Below, in pieces: positions 1 through 8,946 of a stretch of 64,000 bases of DNA. Below the pieces are notes generated by a model. The model was not told the DNA's origin and made no database searches. It saw only the letters and a program-made list of their open reading frames with translations. Numbering within the stretch: the first letter of the stretch is position 1; each line of letters begins with the position of its first letter. The stretch is from an uncultured Oscillospiraceae bacterium (lineage in GTDB: Bacteria; Bacillota; Clostridia; Oscillospirales; Oscillospiraceae), in the NCBI GenBank assembly GCA_934636655.1, contig CAKUAS010000010.1, positions 10,874 through 74,873 of the forward strand. Reading direction: 5' to 3'. Made by a program: the position numbers and the translations under genes.

Positions 1-207
1 AACCGACAGGGGTATTCCGATGCGCTGAACATCGTCGAGATGATAAAGCTGCACTATGGTGCAAACGGCGTTTTCGGCAAAAGCTTTGAGGTCGAAACAC
101 CGATCAGGTGGGCGATATCCGATGAGGACACACACCCGTATTATTACGCGGCAGTCGGCTTCAGTGTATCAGCCCCGGCCATTTACCGCGAAGGAGTTGA
201 AACCTAA
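1..207 (+). CDS. Phage neck/tail-completion protein, C-terminal part
   Basis: Reading frame 1 is open from the first base to a TAA at 205-207 and encodes the last 68 residues of a protein whose start lies left of the window. The end reads ...SAPAIYREGVET. I do not recognise the family from this fragment. Its place, two genes before the tail sheath, is where P2/Mu-like phages carry tail-terminator or neck proteins, so that role is inferred from position only. The stop overlaps the next start as TAATG, which fits a coupled late operon. Confidence 0.55.
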   Translation, partial: NRQGYSDALNIVEMIKLHYGANGVFGKSFEVETPIRWAISDEDTHPYYYAAVGFSVSAPAIYREGVET

Positions 208-458
208 TGGCAAAACAGAAAAACGCTGCGCCGTGCCCGGTCGTGATCTACTGCGGACCGACGATAGCAGGCGTAGCAAAACAGTACACAGTCTACAAGG
301 GCGAGCTGCCTACAGCGTTAAAAGACGCGGTAGCAAAAGCACCCGTCATAGGAGAACTGATATTCCCGCTTGAGAAGCTGCCCGAAGTAAGGCAGCAGAT
401 CAACAGCAAGAGCGGGCACATTTACCGTCTGTACAGGATCGTACAGGCAAAATTTTAA
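207..458 (+). CDS. Small phage protein upstream of tail sheath
   Basis: This 83-residue soluble protein starts at the ATG that shares its A with the preceding TAA. It has no membrane segment or catalytic motif that I recognise. The position, a very small gene between a neck-type gene and the sheath gene, matches the short conserved gene (Mu gp38-like) found just before the sheath in Mu-like phages, but the sequence similarity is not obvious by eye. The next gene follows after 12 bases with an AGGAGG site. Confidence 0.6.
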   Translation: MAKQKNAAPCPVVIYCGPTIAGVAKQYTVYKGELPTALKDAVAKAPVIGELIFPLEKLPEVRQQINSKSGHIYRLYRIVQAKF

Positions 459-470
459 GGAGGAAGAAAT

Positions 471-1925
471 ATGGCATACAGACACGGCGTGTACAACGTA
501 GAGCAGCCGACAAGCATGCCCACGCCCCAGGAAGGCCGCGCGGCAATACAGGTCATAATCGGTACGGCGCCGATACACCTTGCAAAAGACCCGGCTGCCG
601 CAGTGAACAAGCCCATTCTTTGCGGCAGCTATAAGGAAGCTGTTGAAGCCTTCGGCTATTCCGACGACTTCGACAAATTCACACTTTGTCAGTCGATACA
701 GGCATCATTCGGTATCTTCAACGTTGCGCCCATCATCCTGATAAACGTTCTTGACCCGTCGAACACAGCACATGTCACCGAAAACAGTGCCGAAAGCTGC
801 GCCGTCAGCGACAAGACGGCCATTTATAAAAAGCAGTATGTTCTGCTTGATACCCTCAGCGTCAAAAGCGGTCAGACGGATCTCGTGCGCGGCACAGACT
901 ACTCAGCCGAGCACGATGATGACGGCAACGTCGTTATCACCCTTATATCCGAAACCGCATCCGCCGCGTCGAGCCTGAGCATCAGCGGCAAAAGCCTTAA
1001 GCCTTCCGGCGTGACGGCATCCGACATCGTCGGCGCAGTGAACACATCGACCGGCAAGGAAACCGGCCTTGAAACTATCCGTCAGGTATTCCCCAGGCTC
1101 GGCAAGATCCCCGGAACGCTGCTTGCGCCGGGCTGGTCACACAATGCAGTTGTCGCCGCCGCGCTTCAGGCAAAAACTGAGGCCATAAACGGCGTATTCA
1201 ACTGTGTCTGCCTTATAGACATTCCTTCCGGCAGCTCCGGCGCTACCGTGTGCACCGGCGTAAAGACCGCAAAGGAAAGCCTCGGTGTTACATCGCCCCA
1301 TGCGGCGGCGCTGTGGCCGATGGCGCAGGTCGGCAAGAAGAAATACTACATGTCCGCGATCTTCGGCGCGATGATGGCGTACAACGACGTACTTAACGGC
1401 GATGTGCCCTGCAATCCGTCGAACAAGGCTCTGCCCATCGATGCGACAGTCCTTGCCGATGGTACGGAAGTGCTGCTGGATCAGCAGCAGGCGGACGACT
1501 ACATAAACGCTGTCGGTGTTATAACGGCCATCAATGCCGGCGGATTCCGCAGCTGGGGCAACAATACCGCCGCATATCCCGATACCGCAGACCCCAAAGA
1601 CAGATGGTTCGCCGTGCGCCGCTTCTTCGACTGGGACGGCAACGAATTTGTGTATAAATACACATCGTATGTCGATAAGCCCGCGTCAAAGCGCCTTATC
1701 CAGTCAATAGTTGACAGTCAGAACATCATCGGCAACGGCTATGTCGCAAGAGACTACTGCGCAGCGTATCACATGGAATTCAGGTCCGACGAAAATTCCA
1801 TTGAGCAGCTGCTCGCCGGTCAGCTTACGGTGCACACCCTGTTTGCCCCGTACATCCCGGCCGAAACCATCGAGAACATCCGCGAATACGACGTGAGCGC
1901 CCTTGAAAGCGTAATTGGAGGTTAA
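471..1925 (+). CDS. Phage tail sheath protein (contractile tail)
   Basis: A 484-residue protein with the features of phage tail sheath proteins of the P2 gpFI/Mu gpL type. The N-terminus carries a short strand that would interlace with neighbouring subunits, followed by a region of the type 'AIQVIIGTAPIHLA'. The C-terminal part has the conserved Trp/Arg-rich 'RFFDWDGNEF' stretch and a final domain that would contact the tube. Sheath subunits polymerise around the tube and contract on infection. The gene has an AGGAGG site 7 bases before the ATG and is followed 3 bases later by the tube gene, the usual sheath-tube order. It shows that the prophage encodes a myovirus-type tail. Confidence 0.93.
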   Translation: MAYRHGVYNVEQPTSMPTPQEGRAAIQVIIGTAPIHLAKDPAAAVNKPILCGSYKEAVEAFGYSDDFDKFTLCQSIQASFGIFNVAPIILINVLDPSNTAHVTENSAESCAVSDKTAIYKKQYVLLDTLSVKSGQTDLVRGTDYSAEHDDDGNVVITLISETASAASSLSISGKSLKPSGVTASDIVGAVNTSTGKETGLETIRQVFPRLGKIPGTLLAPGWSHNAVVAAALQAKTEAINGVFNCVCLIDIPSGSSGATVCTGVKTAKESLGVTSPHAAALWPMAQVGKKKYYMSAIFGAMMAYNDVLNGDVPCNPSNKALPIDATVLADGTEVLLDQQQADDYINAVGVITAINAGGFRSWGNNTAAYPDTADPKDRWFAVRRFFDWDGNEFVYKYTSYVDKPASKRLIQSIVDSQNIIGNGYVARDYCAAYHMEFRSDENSIEQLLAGQLTVHTLFAPYIPAETIENIREYDVSALESVIGG

Positions 1926-1928
1926 GCG

Positions 1929-2444
1929 ATGAAAAACATACCCACCAAGATAAACAAATACAACGTCTACAATGAAGGCAATCGCCTGCTGGGCATGGGC
2001 GATGAAATGTCGCTGCCGGACTTCGAGGCATCCAGTGAAACCATTACCGGAGCGGGCATCCTCGGCGAGATCGACGACCCCACTGTCGGCTACTTCGGCA
2101 ACCAGGAGATCGAGATACCATTCAGGCTGCTGGATAAGGAGGCCATGTCCATGATGGACATGACAAAGGCCGTCCACCTCACGATCCGCGGCGCTTGTCA
2201 GTCTACTGACAGTGAGGGCAACATCGCATTCAAGCCCATCCGCTGTGTCGTGCGCGGCCGAAGCAAGAAGCTTGCCGCCGGCAAATTCAAAAACGGTAAC
2301 CCTATGGACACATCGGTCTCGCTTACCGTTCTGTACATCCTCATCGAGGTTGAAGGGGAGCCCGTTATCGAGCTGGACAAGCTCAACGAAGTTTTCAAGG
2401 TCAACGGCATTGATATGCTGGCCGAAATTAAGGAGATGTGCTAA
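1929..2444 (+). CDS. Phage major tail tube protein
   Basis: A 171-residue protein of the P2 gpFII tail tube family. The N-terminus 'IPTKINKYNVYNEGNRL' and the following 'GMGDEMSLPDFE' are typical of this family, as is the C-terminal strand pattern leading to the short helix at the end. Six-fold rings of this protein stack to form the inner tube through which DNA passes. It lies directly after the sheath gene and just before the frameshifted assembly chaperone, the standard layout of contractile tail modules. The start has GGAGG 6 bases upstream, inside the end of the sheath gene. Confidence 0.9.
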   Translation: MKNIPTKINKYNVYNEGNRLLGMGDEMSLPDFEASSETITGAGILGEIDDPTVGYFGNQEIEIPFRLLDKEAMSMMDMTKAVHLTIRGACQSTDSEGNIAFKPIRCVVRGRSKKLAAGKFKNGNPMDTSVSLTVLYILIEVEGEPVIELDKLNEVFKVNGIDMLAEIKEMC

Positions 2445-2446
2445 CT

Positions 2447-2776
2447 ATGGATGAAATCATAAACATGCCGCAGGCCGAGGAAGGAGACCTCGTCGTAAAA
2501 TTCAGCAAGCCTTTCGTTTTTGAAAACAAGACCTACACCGAGGTCGATCTGCGCGGCCTCGAGGATCTCAACGGTGAGGATCTGTGCCGCGCTGATCGCG
2601 CGGTGCGCGCACAGGGAAATACAGCACCCATGACCGACATGACCCCGGACATAGCCTGCTTTTTGAGCAGCGTTTCTACACACCTACCGGTCGAATTCTT
2701 CAAGGCCCTGCCCATAAGGGAAATGATCAAGGTCAGGAACGCTGTTTCGGGTTTTCTGCTCGGTGGGGACGAATAA
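2447..2776 (+). CDS. Phage tail assembly chaperone (short form)
   Basis: A 109-residue protein that starts at ATG 2447, 2 bases after the tube gene stop, with AAGGAG upstream; a GTG three codons earlier is in frame but is less well placed. The sequence resembles the Mu gp41/P2 gpE-type tail assembly proteins that lie between tube and tape-measure genes. It is acidic, ends in 'SGFLLGGDE', and its last codons overlap a strong -1 frameshift signal, so it is the zero-frame product of a two-protein gene. The short form normally binds the tape measure and recruits tube subunits. Confidence 0.85.
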   Translation: MDEIINMPQAEEGDLVVKFSKPFVFENKTYTEVDLRGLEDLNGEDLCRADRAVRAQGNTAPMTDMTPDIACFLSSVSTHLPVEFFKALPIREMIKVRNAVSGFLLGGDE

Positions 2777-2910
2777 CCCCACCGGAAATAAGAAAAACGT
2801 GTGTCGGCCTGTCGGCGCTGCTGCACACGGGCGTTGATTATTTTATGCATTTACCGATAGACGAATTGGTTTACTACGCGGAGGAGGCGACAAAACTGCA
2901 TGGCAAGTAA
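2447..2910 (+). CDS. Tail assembly chaperone, -1 frameshift fusion (long form)
   Basis: If ribosomes slip back one base at 2749-2755, translation continues for 51 codons in the -1 frame to TAA at 2908-2910. This gives a fusion of about 154 residues with the tail segment [12 protein letters not shown]...ATKLHGK. The extension region has no ribosome site or start of its own and is open in exactly the right frame. It overlaps the tape-measure start by 11 bases. This is the arrangement of lambda gpG/gpGT and P2 E/E+E'. The long form would bring together the tape measure and the tube subunits. Evidence is the reading frames plus the slippery site and hairpin; no protein data are available. Confidence 0.82.
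2749..2784 (+). promoter_or_regulatory. Programmed -1 ribosomal frameshift signal
   Basis: The heptamer GGGTTTT at 2749-2755 fits X XXY YYZ in the zero frame (G GGT TTT). Five bases later a perfect 8-bp stem, CGGTGGGG (2761-2768) with CCCCACCG (2777-2784), closes a loop that contains the zero-frame stop TAA (2774-2776). Slippery site, short spacer and stable hairpin are the three parts of a classical -1 signal. Confidence 0.85.
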
Positions 2911-5200
2911 AAGCAAAACATATGAGCTTGCACTGAAGATTGCAGGCAAAGTCGATAGCTCACTTAAAAAAAGCTGCCTCGCCGCTGCGAAAGATGTCAA
3001 CACACTGAGCGCAAGCGTGCAAAAGGTCAGCGGCAAAGCGGCAAAGGCTATGGCAACAGCTACGAGCGCCGCTATCACCGCAATCACTGTTGATGCCGCA
3101 AAAAAGGCGATCGAGTTTGAAAGCACTATGGCCGACGTTGCGAAGGTCGTTGACGGACTGCGCGATCAAAACGGTGCATTCACCAAAAGCTACTACGAAA
3201 TGTCCGACGCGCTGCTGAACATGTCCAAAAACATCCCCATGACTGCGGATGCGCTGGGGCAGATAATGGCTTCAGCAGGACAGGCAGGCATTGCGTCGGA
3301 GGATCTTACGAAGTTCACAGAAACCGCTGCAAAAATGGGCGTTGCGTTCGATACCACGGCCGAGCAGGCCGGTGAATGGATGGCGACATGGCGCACGGCC
3401 CTTAATCTTTCGCAAACGCAGGTCACGGCGCTGGGTGACCAGCTCAACTATTTGGGCAATACCACATCCGAAAATGCGCTGAAGCTCTCAGAGGTCGTCA
3501 CGCGCGTCGGCGCATTGGGTCAGACTGCAGGTCTGTCGGCCGGTGAAGTCGCGGCGCTGGCCGCGTCCATGCCCGGCGTTACTGCTGAGATATCCGCTAC
3601 CGGTATAAAAAGCATGATGATCGCAATGACCGCCGGCGCATCGGCCACATCCAAGCAGGCCGCCGTTTTGCAGCAGTTGGGCTTCACAGCATCCGACATG
3701 GCAAACCGCATGCAGACGGATGCCAAGGGCGCGATAATCGACCTTTTGGGAGCAATAAAGCAGCTGCCAGCAGCTGAGCAGACTGCGGCGCTTAGCCAAT
3801 ACTTCGGCAAGGAAAGCGTTTCGTCCATAGCTCCGCTTCTGAAGAATCTCGGCTATCTTCAGCAGCAATTTGCCAAGGTCGGAGATGCTGCGGCATACAG
3901 CGGCTCCATGGAAGCGGAATACGCCGTGCGCGCCGATACAACGGCAAACAAGCTGCAATTGATGCAGAACAAGCTGGCTGTGCTGCAGGTGCAAATAGGC
4001 AACAAAATTCTCCCCTATGTCAATGACGCGCTGGATGATCTGTCGGCAAATGCGCTGCCGAAAGCGGAAAAGACCTTGGGGTTTATTATCCCCAAGGTTG
4101 CAAAGCTGTTGGGCTTTATGCTTGAGCACAGCAGTGCACTGATCAATATCGGATTAGGGATCACTGCTGTAGTAGGGATAAGCAAGACCTTCAAAGCCGT
4201 ATCGACCGCCTACAAGGGCGCAACGGCCGCGGTCAAGCTTTTGAGAGCAGCACAGCTTAAAACCAAAATATCAACAGTTGCCCTGACGGCACAAACCAGG
4301 GCACATACGTTTGCCATGAGAGCCAGTGCCGCCGCGAGCAAGGCCGCTGCCGTTGCTTCAAAAGCATTCCGCGCCGGTCTTGCATTTGTAACAAGTCCGA
4401 TAGGCATTGCAATCTTGGCTATAACAGCACTTATCGCCGCAGGCGTATGGCTGTATAAAAACTGGGACACCGTCAAGGCAAAGGCCGCACAGCTCGGCGC
4501 GAAGATCAGCGGAATTTGGACGAAGATCAACACTGCCGTCACAACGGCAATAGCAGCGATATCCTCGCGTTTTCCGGCCCTCGGCGCGGTCCTGTCCGGC
4601 CTGTGGAAAAGCGTACAGGACGTTTGGGGCAACATAAAAGCCATTTTCTCTAACATAATCGGATTTATCGATAACGTTTTCAGCGGAAATTGGTCAGCTG
4701 CATGGGGAAATGTCGTCTCGATATTCGGCAACGTATTTGGTGAACTGGCCAACATAGCAAAAGCACCGATCAACGCTGTTATATCCGTCATAAATATGGT
4801 CTTGTCGAAGATCAACGAAATGAAGATATCCATTCCGGACTGGGTGCCCGGCGTGGGCGGCAAGACATTAGGCTTTAACATTCCGCAGATACCGATGCTT
4901 GCCACAGGCGGCATTGCAACAGCTCCGACACTGGCTATGGTCGGCGAGGGCGGAGAGCCCGAGGCCGTGCTGCCGCTGTCAAAGCTTGCTCAGCTGCTGG
5001 ATGATTGGGATAAGAAGCCGAAGCCCGGCTCTGCCGGAGGCGGCGAGAGCATCGTCTTCTCCCCTGTGTTCAATTTCTACGGCGGTACACCGTCGCGCGA
5101 GGAAGCCATGGAAGCCGGCCGCGTAAGCTTTGCGGAATTCAAGCGCCTGTATCGGCGCATGAAGGATGAAGAGCGCCGCAAGCAGTTTTCCCCGGCGTAA
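2900..5200 (+). CDS. Phage tail tape measure protein
   Basis: A 766-residue protein with the TP901 tape-measure core near residues 70-300 ('[15 protein letters not shown]', many Ala/Gly helices). Around residues 490-520 there is a hydrophobic membrane-active segment ('[19 protein letters not shown]'). The C-terminus has the usual '[24 protein letters not shown]' type motif. The tape measure fixes tail length and is ejected into the host envelope; at about 0.15 nm per residue this one predicts a tail near 110 nm, which is inference. The ATG overlaps the end of the frameshift product, and GGAGG lies 15 bases upstream. Confidence 0.92.
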   Translation: MASKSKTYELALKIAGKVDSSLKKSCLAAAKDVNTLSASVQKVSGKAAKAMATATSAAITAITVDAAKKAIEFESTMADVAKVVDGLRDQNGAFTKSYYEMSDALLNMSKNIPMTADALGQIMASAGQAGIASEDLTKFTETAAKMGVAFDTTAEQAGEWMATWRTALNLSQTQVTALGDQLNYLGNTTSENALKLSEVVTRVGALGQTAGLSAGEVAALAASMPGVTAEISATGIKSMMIAMTAGASATSKQAAVLQQLGFTASDMANRMQTDAKGAIIDLLGAIKQLPAAEQTAALSQYFGKESVSSIAPLLKNLGYLQQQFAKVGDAAAYSGSMEAEYAVRADTTANKLQLMQNKLAVLQVQIGNKILPYVNDALDDLSANALPKAEKTLGFIIPKVAKLLGFMLEHSSALINIGLGITAVVGISKTFKAVSTAYKGATAAVKLLRAAQLKTKISTVALTAQTRAHTFAMRASAAASKAAAVASKAFRAGLAFVTSPIGIAILAITALIAAGVWLYKNWDTVKAKAAQLGAKISGIWTKINTAVTTAIAAISSRFPALGAVLSGLWKSVQDVWGNIKAIFSNIIGFIDNVFSGNWSAAWGNVVSIFGNVFGELANIAKAPINAVISVINMVLSKINEMKISIPDWVPGVGGKTLGFNIPQIPMLATGGIATAPTLAMVGEGGEPEAVLPLSKLAQLLDDWDKKPKPGSAGGGESIVFSPVFNFYGGTPSREEAMEAGRVSFAEFKRLYRRMKDEERRKQFSPA

Positions 5201-5211
5201 GGAGGGCAGGC

Positions 5212-5424
5212 ATGAGCACAACCTACACTACAAAGCAGGGCGACACCTGGGATCAGATATCCTATGCCATCTACGGAAGCGAAAAGTATATTGATTGGCT
5301 GATATCCAATAATCCTGCGCTTTTGGACAACTTCGTATTCTCTGCCGGTGTCACCCTGCAAACTCCGGAGCTGCCGGAGGATTATACGGCGATATCCGTT
5401 CCGGCGTGGAGGGTAAGCCCATGA
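5212..5424 (+). CDS. Phage tail protein X (LysM-like)
   Basis: A 70-residue protein with a single LysM-like fold: 'YTTKQGDTWDQISYAIYG' at the N-terminus, then 'LISNNPAL'. It matches the P2 gpX tail protein family. Such proteins sit at the baseplate hub next to gpD and may touch peptidoglycan. The gene follows the tape measure after an 11-base gap with AGGAGG, and its stop overlaps the gpD start as ATGA, so the two are translated together. Confidence 0.88.
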   Translation: MSTTYTTKQGDTWDQISYAIYGSEKYIDWLISNNPALLDNFVFSAGVTLQTPELPEDYTAISVPAWRVSP

Positions 5425-6713
5425 AGCCACGCCAGGCAGAAGTAGACCTTTACTACAACGGTGCGGCCGTTAAAACGGTGATGGACGAATACATCACCGG
5501 TATAACATACACAGACCCTGCCAGCGGCGCGGCCGACAGCCTGGATATATCTATCCACGACCGCGCCCGGCAGTGGATCACTGCATGGATGCCTATAAGC
5601 GGTGATACGCTATCGGCAAAAATATCGCTCAGCGGCGATGATGCCGGCGGCATACCGCTTGACTGCGGCTTTTTCGTGCTTGATAAATTCGAGTTCGGCG
5701 GCTGGCCAGTTACAGGCACGATATCCGCGGTGTCCACACCTGCCGACGGCGGCTTTATGGCCACGGTGCGCACCCAGAATTGGGAGGGCGTCACCATAAA
5801 GGAAATAGGCACAGAGATTGCTGCGAGAGCGGGTCTGAAGCTGGCCTGGGACGTGTCCGGGGCGGATTTCATTATCAAGTCCGTCGAGCAATCGGAGCAG
5901 ACCGACAGTGACTTTTTCTCAAGCCTATGCGAGACGTACGGCCTCGAGGTCAAGGTCTACAGGCAAAAGATCGTCGTATATGACCGCGAGGCATACAAAG
6001 GAAAAGCACCCGTCCGCACAATAGGTACCGAGTCGCTAATCTCGTGGTCATGGTCCAAGGACATGGCCGGAACATATACCGGCGGCGAGTATACCTACAC
6101 CGATATATCCACAGAGGCGGACATCGCCGTTTCGATCGGCACCGGCAAGCGTATTTTAAAGCAGTCCGGCAAAGCCGACAGCCGCGCCGACGCGGAGCGG
6201 AAGATCCGCGCAGCAGTAAACAAGGCTAACCACGGCAGCACGAAGCTGAGCGCAAGCATCATCGGCGACGCGCAGCTTGTATCAGCGCAATGCGTTACCG
6301 TCGTTGGTATCGGCAGGCTCTCCGGTAAATACTATATCGACAGCATTACGCATAACATATCCGGCAGCGGCTACACAATGGATTTGGAGATGTCTCTAGT
6401 CGAATCAATGTCCGACGAAGTCATGAAGGATTCTATAGGCCGCCTGTACGCTGTCGGGGTTATCACAGACATGTCTTACTGGATGGCACGGTACAAGCAG
6501 GTCAAGTACCTTGACGGTCTTATAGTCAATATGGCAACGGTCATTAAGGTCAACCGCGGCGGCAGCAGCATAAGCACCGTATCTGCGGCGCTGGATGTGC
6601 TTACAAAGTACGGCGTTATAAATTCTCCAACATATTGGGCAGCAAAATACACACTGGTGCCGGCGCTTGACCGGCTGATCATCAACGCAGCGAACGCGCT
6701 GACGGAGGAATAA
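5421..6713 (+). CDS. Phage late control D-type baseplate hub protein
   Basis: A 430-residue protein of the gpD/gp27-like hub family. ATG 5421 is preferred over the in-frame GTG at 5406 because GGAGGG lies 8 bases before it and it makes an ATGA overlap with gene X. Residues 1-330 carry the hub domain ('DLYYNGAAVKTVMDEYI' start, 'LISWSWSKD' and 'YYIDSITHNISGSGY' near the end). The last ~90 residues hold two copies of a short repeat of the form GVI..-YW..KY..-LD.LI.N.A, not part of the classical hub. Similar repeats occur in cell-wall-related proteins of clostridial phages, so it may bind the wall (inference). Confidence 0.87.
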   Translation: MKPRQAEVDLYYNGAAVKTVMDEYITGITYTDPASGAADSLDISIHDRARQWITAWMPISGDTLSAKISLSGDDAGGIPLDCGFFVLDKFEFGGWPVTGTISAVSTPADGGFMATVRTQNWEGVTIKEIGTEIAARAGLKLAWDVSGADFIIKSVEQSEQTDSDFFSSLCETYGLEVKVYRQKIVVYDREAYKGKAPVRTIGTESLISWSWSKDMAGTYTGGEYTYTDISTEADIAVSIGTGKRILKQSGKADSRADAERKIRAAVNKANHGSTKLSASIIGDAQLVSAQCVTVVGIGRLSGKYYIDSITHNISGSGYTMDLEMSLVESMSDEVMKDSIGRLYAVGVITDMSYWMARYKQVKYLDGLIVNMATVIKVNRGGSSISTVSAALDVLTKYGVINSPTYWAAKYTLVPALDRLIINAANALTEE

Positions 6714-6714
6714 C

Positions 6715-7098
6715 ATGAATAACAACATCCGCATCGGGAAAATATCCGCCATTGATTACGCATCCGGGCTCGTCCGCGTCGTGTACCACGACAAGGACAA
6801 TGCCGTCACCGGCCTTATTCCCCTGCTGTCAAATGAATATTTTATGCCCCAGGTCGGCGATCAGGTGATAGTGCTGCATCTTTCCAACGGCACGGAAGCC
6901 GGTGTTGTCCTCGGCCGCCCGTGGAGCGAAAAAAACAAGCCGCCCGAGAGCGGAGAAGGCATTTACCGAAAGGAACTTTCGCACGAAAACGGCAAAGCCT
7001 ATATCCGCTATGAAGGCGGCGTTTTAAAAATCCACGCAGACAGCATCGTCCTTAACGGCAATGTCACCGTGACCGGCAGTCTGACATCAAACGAATAA
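6715..7098 (+). CDS. Phage baseplate assembly protein V (spike)
   Basis: A 127-residue protein of the gpV family. The N-terminal OB-fold shows 'RIGKISAIDYASGLVRVVY', the core 'YFMPQVGDQVIVLHLSNG' and the 'GVVLGRPWS' turn. The C-terminus 'IHADSIVLNGNVTVTGSL' looks like the repeating strand pattern of the spike beta-helix. It would form the trimeric membrane-piercing spike below the gpD hub. It lacks the long spike seen in P2, so the tip is short or is finished by another protein. Only 1 base separates it from the gpD stop. Confidence 0.88.
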   Translation: MNNNIRIGKISAIDYASGLVRVVYHDKDNAVTGLIPLLSNEYFMPQVGDQVIVLHLSNGTEAGVVLGRPWSEKNKPPESGEGIYRKELSHENGKAYIRYEGGVLKIHADSIVLNGNVTVTGSLTSNE

Positions 7099-7107
7099 GG
7101 AGCAGCT

Positions 7108-7500
7108 ATGATTGGAACATTGGGAACAAAAATAGTGTTTGAAGTCTCGGCCGAGCAGGTGCTCACATTTGAAAGTCTCAGCCGCGAGGTAGCCGGTCGC
7201 TGGGCGGCGCACGAGATACTCGGGGCAAAGCCCAAGACAGAATACCTCGGCCCGGCTGCTCAAACTGCAAGTCTGACCATCCGACTTTCCGCAGCACTCG
7301 GAGTCAAGCCCCGCACGATGCTCGAAACTATCGAAGAGATGGTCGAGAGCGGCGACGCGGAGTATCTGATAATCGGCGGCAAGATGATCGGCAGAAACCG
7401 CTTTTACATCGAAAGCGCGTCCGAGAGCTGGGATCGCATCTACAACCGCGGCGAGCTGGCCGCGGCATCGGTCACTTTAAATTTAGGTGAATATTCATGA
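7108..7500 (+). CDS. Phage tail protein U
   Basis: A 130-residue protein of the P2 gpU family, with 'VSAEQVLTFESLSREVAGRWAAHEIL', 'PKTEYLGPAAQTASLTIRL' and 'LIIGGKMIGRNRFYIES' spread along the chain, which is the normal family pattern. In P2 gpU is needed for tail completion. The gene has AAGGAG before ATG 7108 and overlaps the next gene by 4 bases (ATGA at 7497-7500), so it is translationally coupled to the gp25-like wedge gene. Confidence 0.86.
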   Translation: MIGTLGTKIVFEVSAEQVLTFESLSREVAGRWAAHEILGAKPKTEYLGPAAQTASLTIRLSAALGVKPRTMLETIEEMVESGDAEYLIIGGKMIGRNRFYIESASESWDRIYNRGELAAASVTLNLGEYS

Positions 7501-7796
7501 ACGACCTTTACGATTTTCAAATCGAATACACTTTTTCGGACGACAAACTTGCCGATTTAGACCGCAGCATTTGTCTGCTGTTGTCGACGCGTGTAGGAAC
7601 TATACCACTTGACCGCGAGCTCGGGCTTAGCATGGACTTCATCGACATGCCGCCAGAGACGGCAAAAAGCCTTTACACGGCGGAAGTGTCCGAAAAAATC
7701 GCAAAATTCATCCCCGGAGTGCGGGTGAAAAGCGTTTCCTGGGATAAAGGAAACAACGGAAAAATGAGAAGTAAGGTGGTGATAACAGGTGTCTGA
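7497..7796 (+). CDS. Baseplate wedge protein W (gp25-like)
   Basis: A 99-residue protein of the GPW/gp25 family. It has the conserved 'LDRSICLLLSTRVGTIPLDRELGL' region in which Arg/Glu residues stabilise the baseplate-sheath junction, and the strand 'GVRVKSVSWD' near the end. The T4 gp25 equivalent nucleates sheath assembly on the baseplate. It overlaps gene U by 4 bases and gene J by 8 bases, placing it firmly in the baseplate operon. Confidence 0.87.
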   Translation: MNDLYDFQIEYTFSDDKLADLDRSICLLLSTRVGTIPLDRELGLSMDFIDMPPETAKSLYTAEVSEKIAKFIPGVRVKSVSWDKGNNGKMRSKVVITGV

Positions 7797-8946
7797 AATA
7801 TCTGCAATCAAAAACACCCCCGACATATCTTTCATTGACGGAAAGACAGTTGACGATGTCCAGCGCGAGATGATAGCCGACTTCGAGGACTATATGACCC
7901 GCATCGACGGCAGGCCGGTCACCCTCGGCCGAGCGTCGGTACACAGGGCGATCATTAACGCGGCCGCCGTTCAGATCTATTTGGCCATGCAGTACGTTGA
8001 CCGCGCCGGTAAGCAAAATCTTTTGAAATATGCCTACGGTGATTTTCTCGATAACCTCGCACTGCTGCGCGGCGTAGAACGCACTCCGGCGACGGCTGCG
8101 ACTACAACACTGAAATTCACTGCATCCGCCGCCCGTGCGTCCGCAATAAGCATACCGCAGGGTACTCGCGTCGCAGCGGCCGGCGGCACGCTGTACTTCA
8201 AAACTGTCGAATATGCGGAGATCCCGGCCGGATCCACGACCGTTACCGTTGCGGCGGTGTGCACCGAAGCCGGAGCGGCCGCCAATGCGATAGCCGCCGG
8301 AGAACTGACGACCATCGTCGACCCTGTTCCATATGTCGCATCGGTCATGAACACGACCGACGCGGCAGGAGGAGCGGAAGTTGAAACCGACGACGCGCTG
8401 AAGGAGCGCATCTATCTCGCACCCGGTGCGTACTCCACAGCCGGAGCGGCAGATGCGTATATCTATCACGCGAAGCGGTACAGCGCGGCCGTGGGCGACG
8501 TTGTCGTGTCCGCAAATCACGATGCAGGTACTGTAAACATCGTATTCCTTAACAGCGACGGCACCGCGCCGGGCACGGAGATGATACAGGGGCTTACTGC
8601 GTACCTTTCCTCAAAAACCATCCGGCCGCTGACCGACAAGGTCGTTGTCGCCGCGCCGGCAAACGTAAGCTACAGCATAAACCTGACGTACTACATAAGC
8701 CGAGAAGACAGCGCGCAGGCCGAGAATATCCAAGCAGCCGTAAACACGTCCATATCGCAATACACGGCGTGGCAGCGCACCATAGGCCGCGATATAAACC
8801 CGTCGAAGCTGACGGCGATGGTCATTGCAGCCGGTGCAAAGCGCGTTGTCGTGTCCGCACCCGCCTACACCAAGGTGGCAGCAACATCCGTCGCAAATCT
8901 TTCAGCCGCGGCATCGGTCACATACGGAGGTCTTGAAGATGATTGA
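7789..8946 (+). CDS. Baseplate J-like protein
   Basis: A 385-residue baseplate J family protein (T4 gp6-like wedge arm). It starts at GTG 7789, inside the end of gene W. The N-terminal helix region leads to the typical 'LDNLALLRGVERTPATAATTTLKF' segment and 'IPQGTRVAAAGGTLYFKTVEYAEI' jelly-roll part. The middle has 'ETDDALKERIYLAPGAYSTAGAADAYIYHAK', and the C-terminus 'RDINPSKLTAMVIAAGAKRV' completes the family pattern. The stop overlaps the start of gene I by 8 bases. Confidence 0.9.
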   Translation: MSEISAIKNTPDISFIDGKTVDDVQREMIADFEDYMTRIDGRPVTLGRASVHRAIINAAAVQIYLAMQYVDRAGKQNLLKYAYGDFLDNLALLRGVERTPATAATTTLKFTASAARASAISIPQGTRVAAAGGTLYFKTVEYAEIPAGSTTVTVAAVCTEAGAAANAIAAGELTTIVDPVPYVASVMNTTDAAGGAEVETDDALKERIYLAPGAYSTAGAADAYIYHAKRYSAAVGDVVVSANHDAGTVNIVFLNSDGTAPGTEMIQGLTAYLSSKTIRPLTDKVVVAAPANVSYSINLTYYISREDSAQAENIQAAVNTSISQYTAWQRTIGRDINPSKLTAMVIAAGAKRVVVSAPAYTKVAATSVANLSAAASVTYGGLEDD

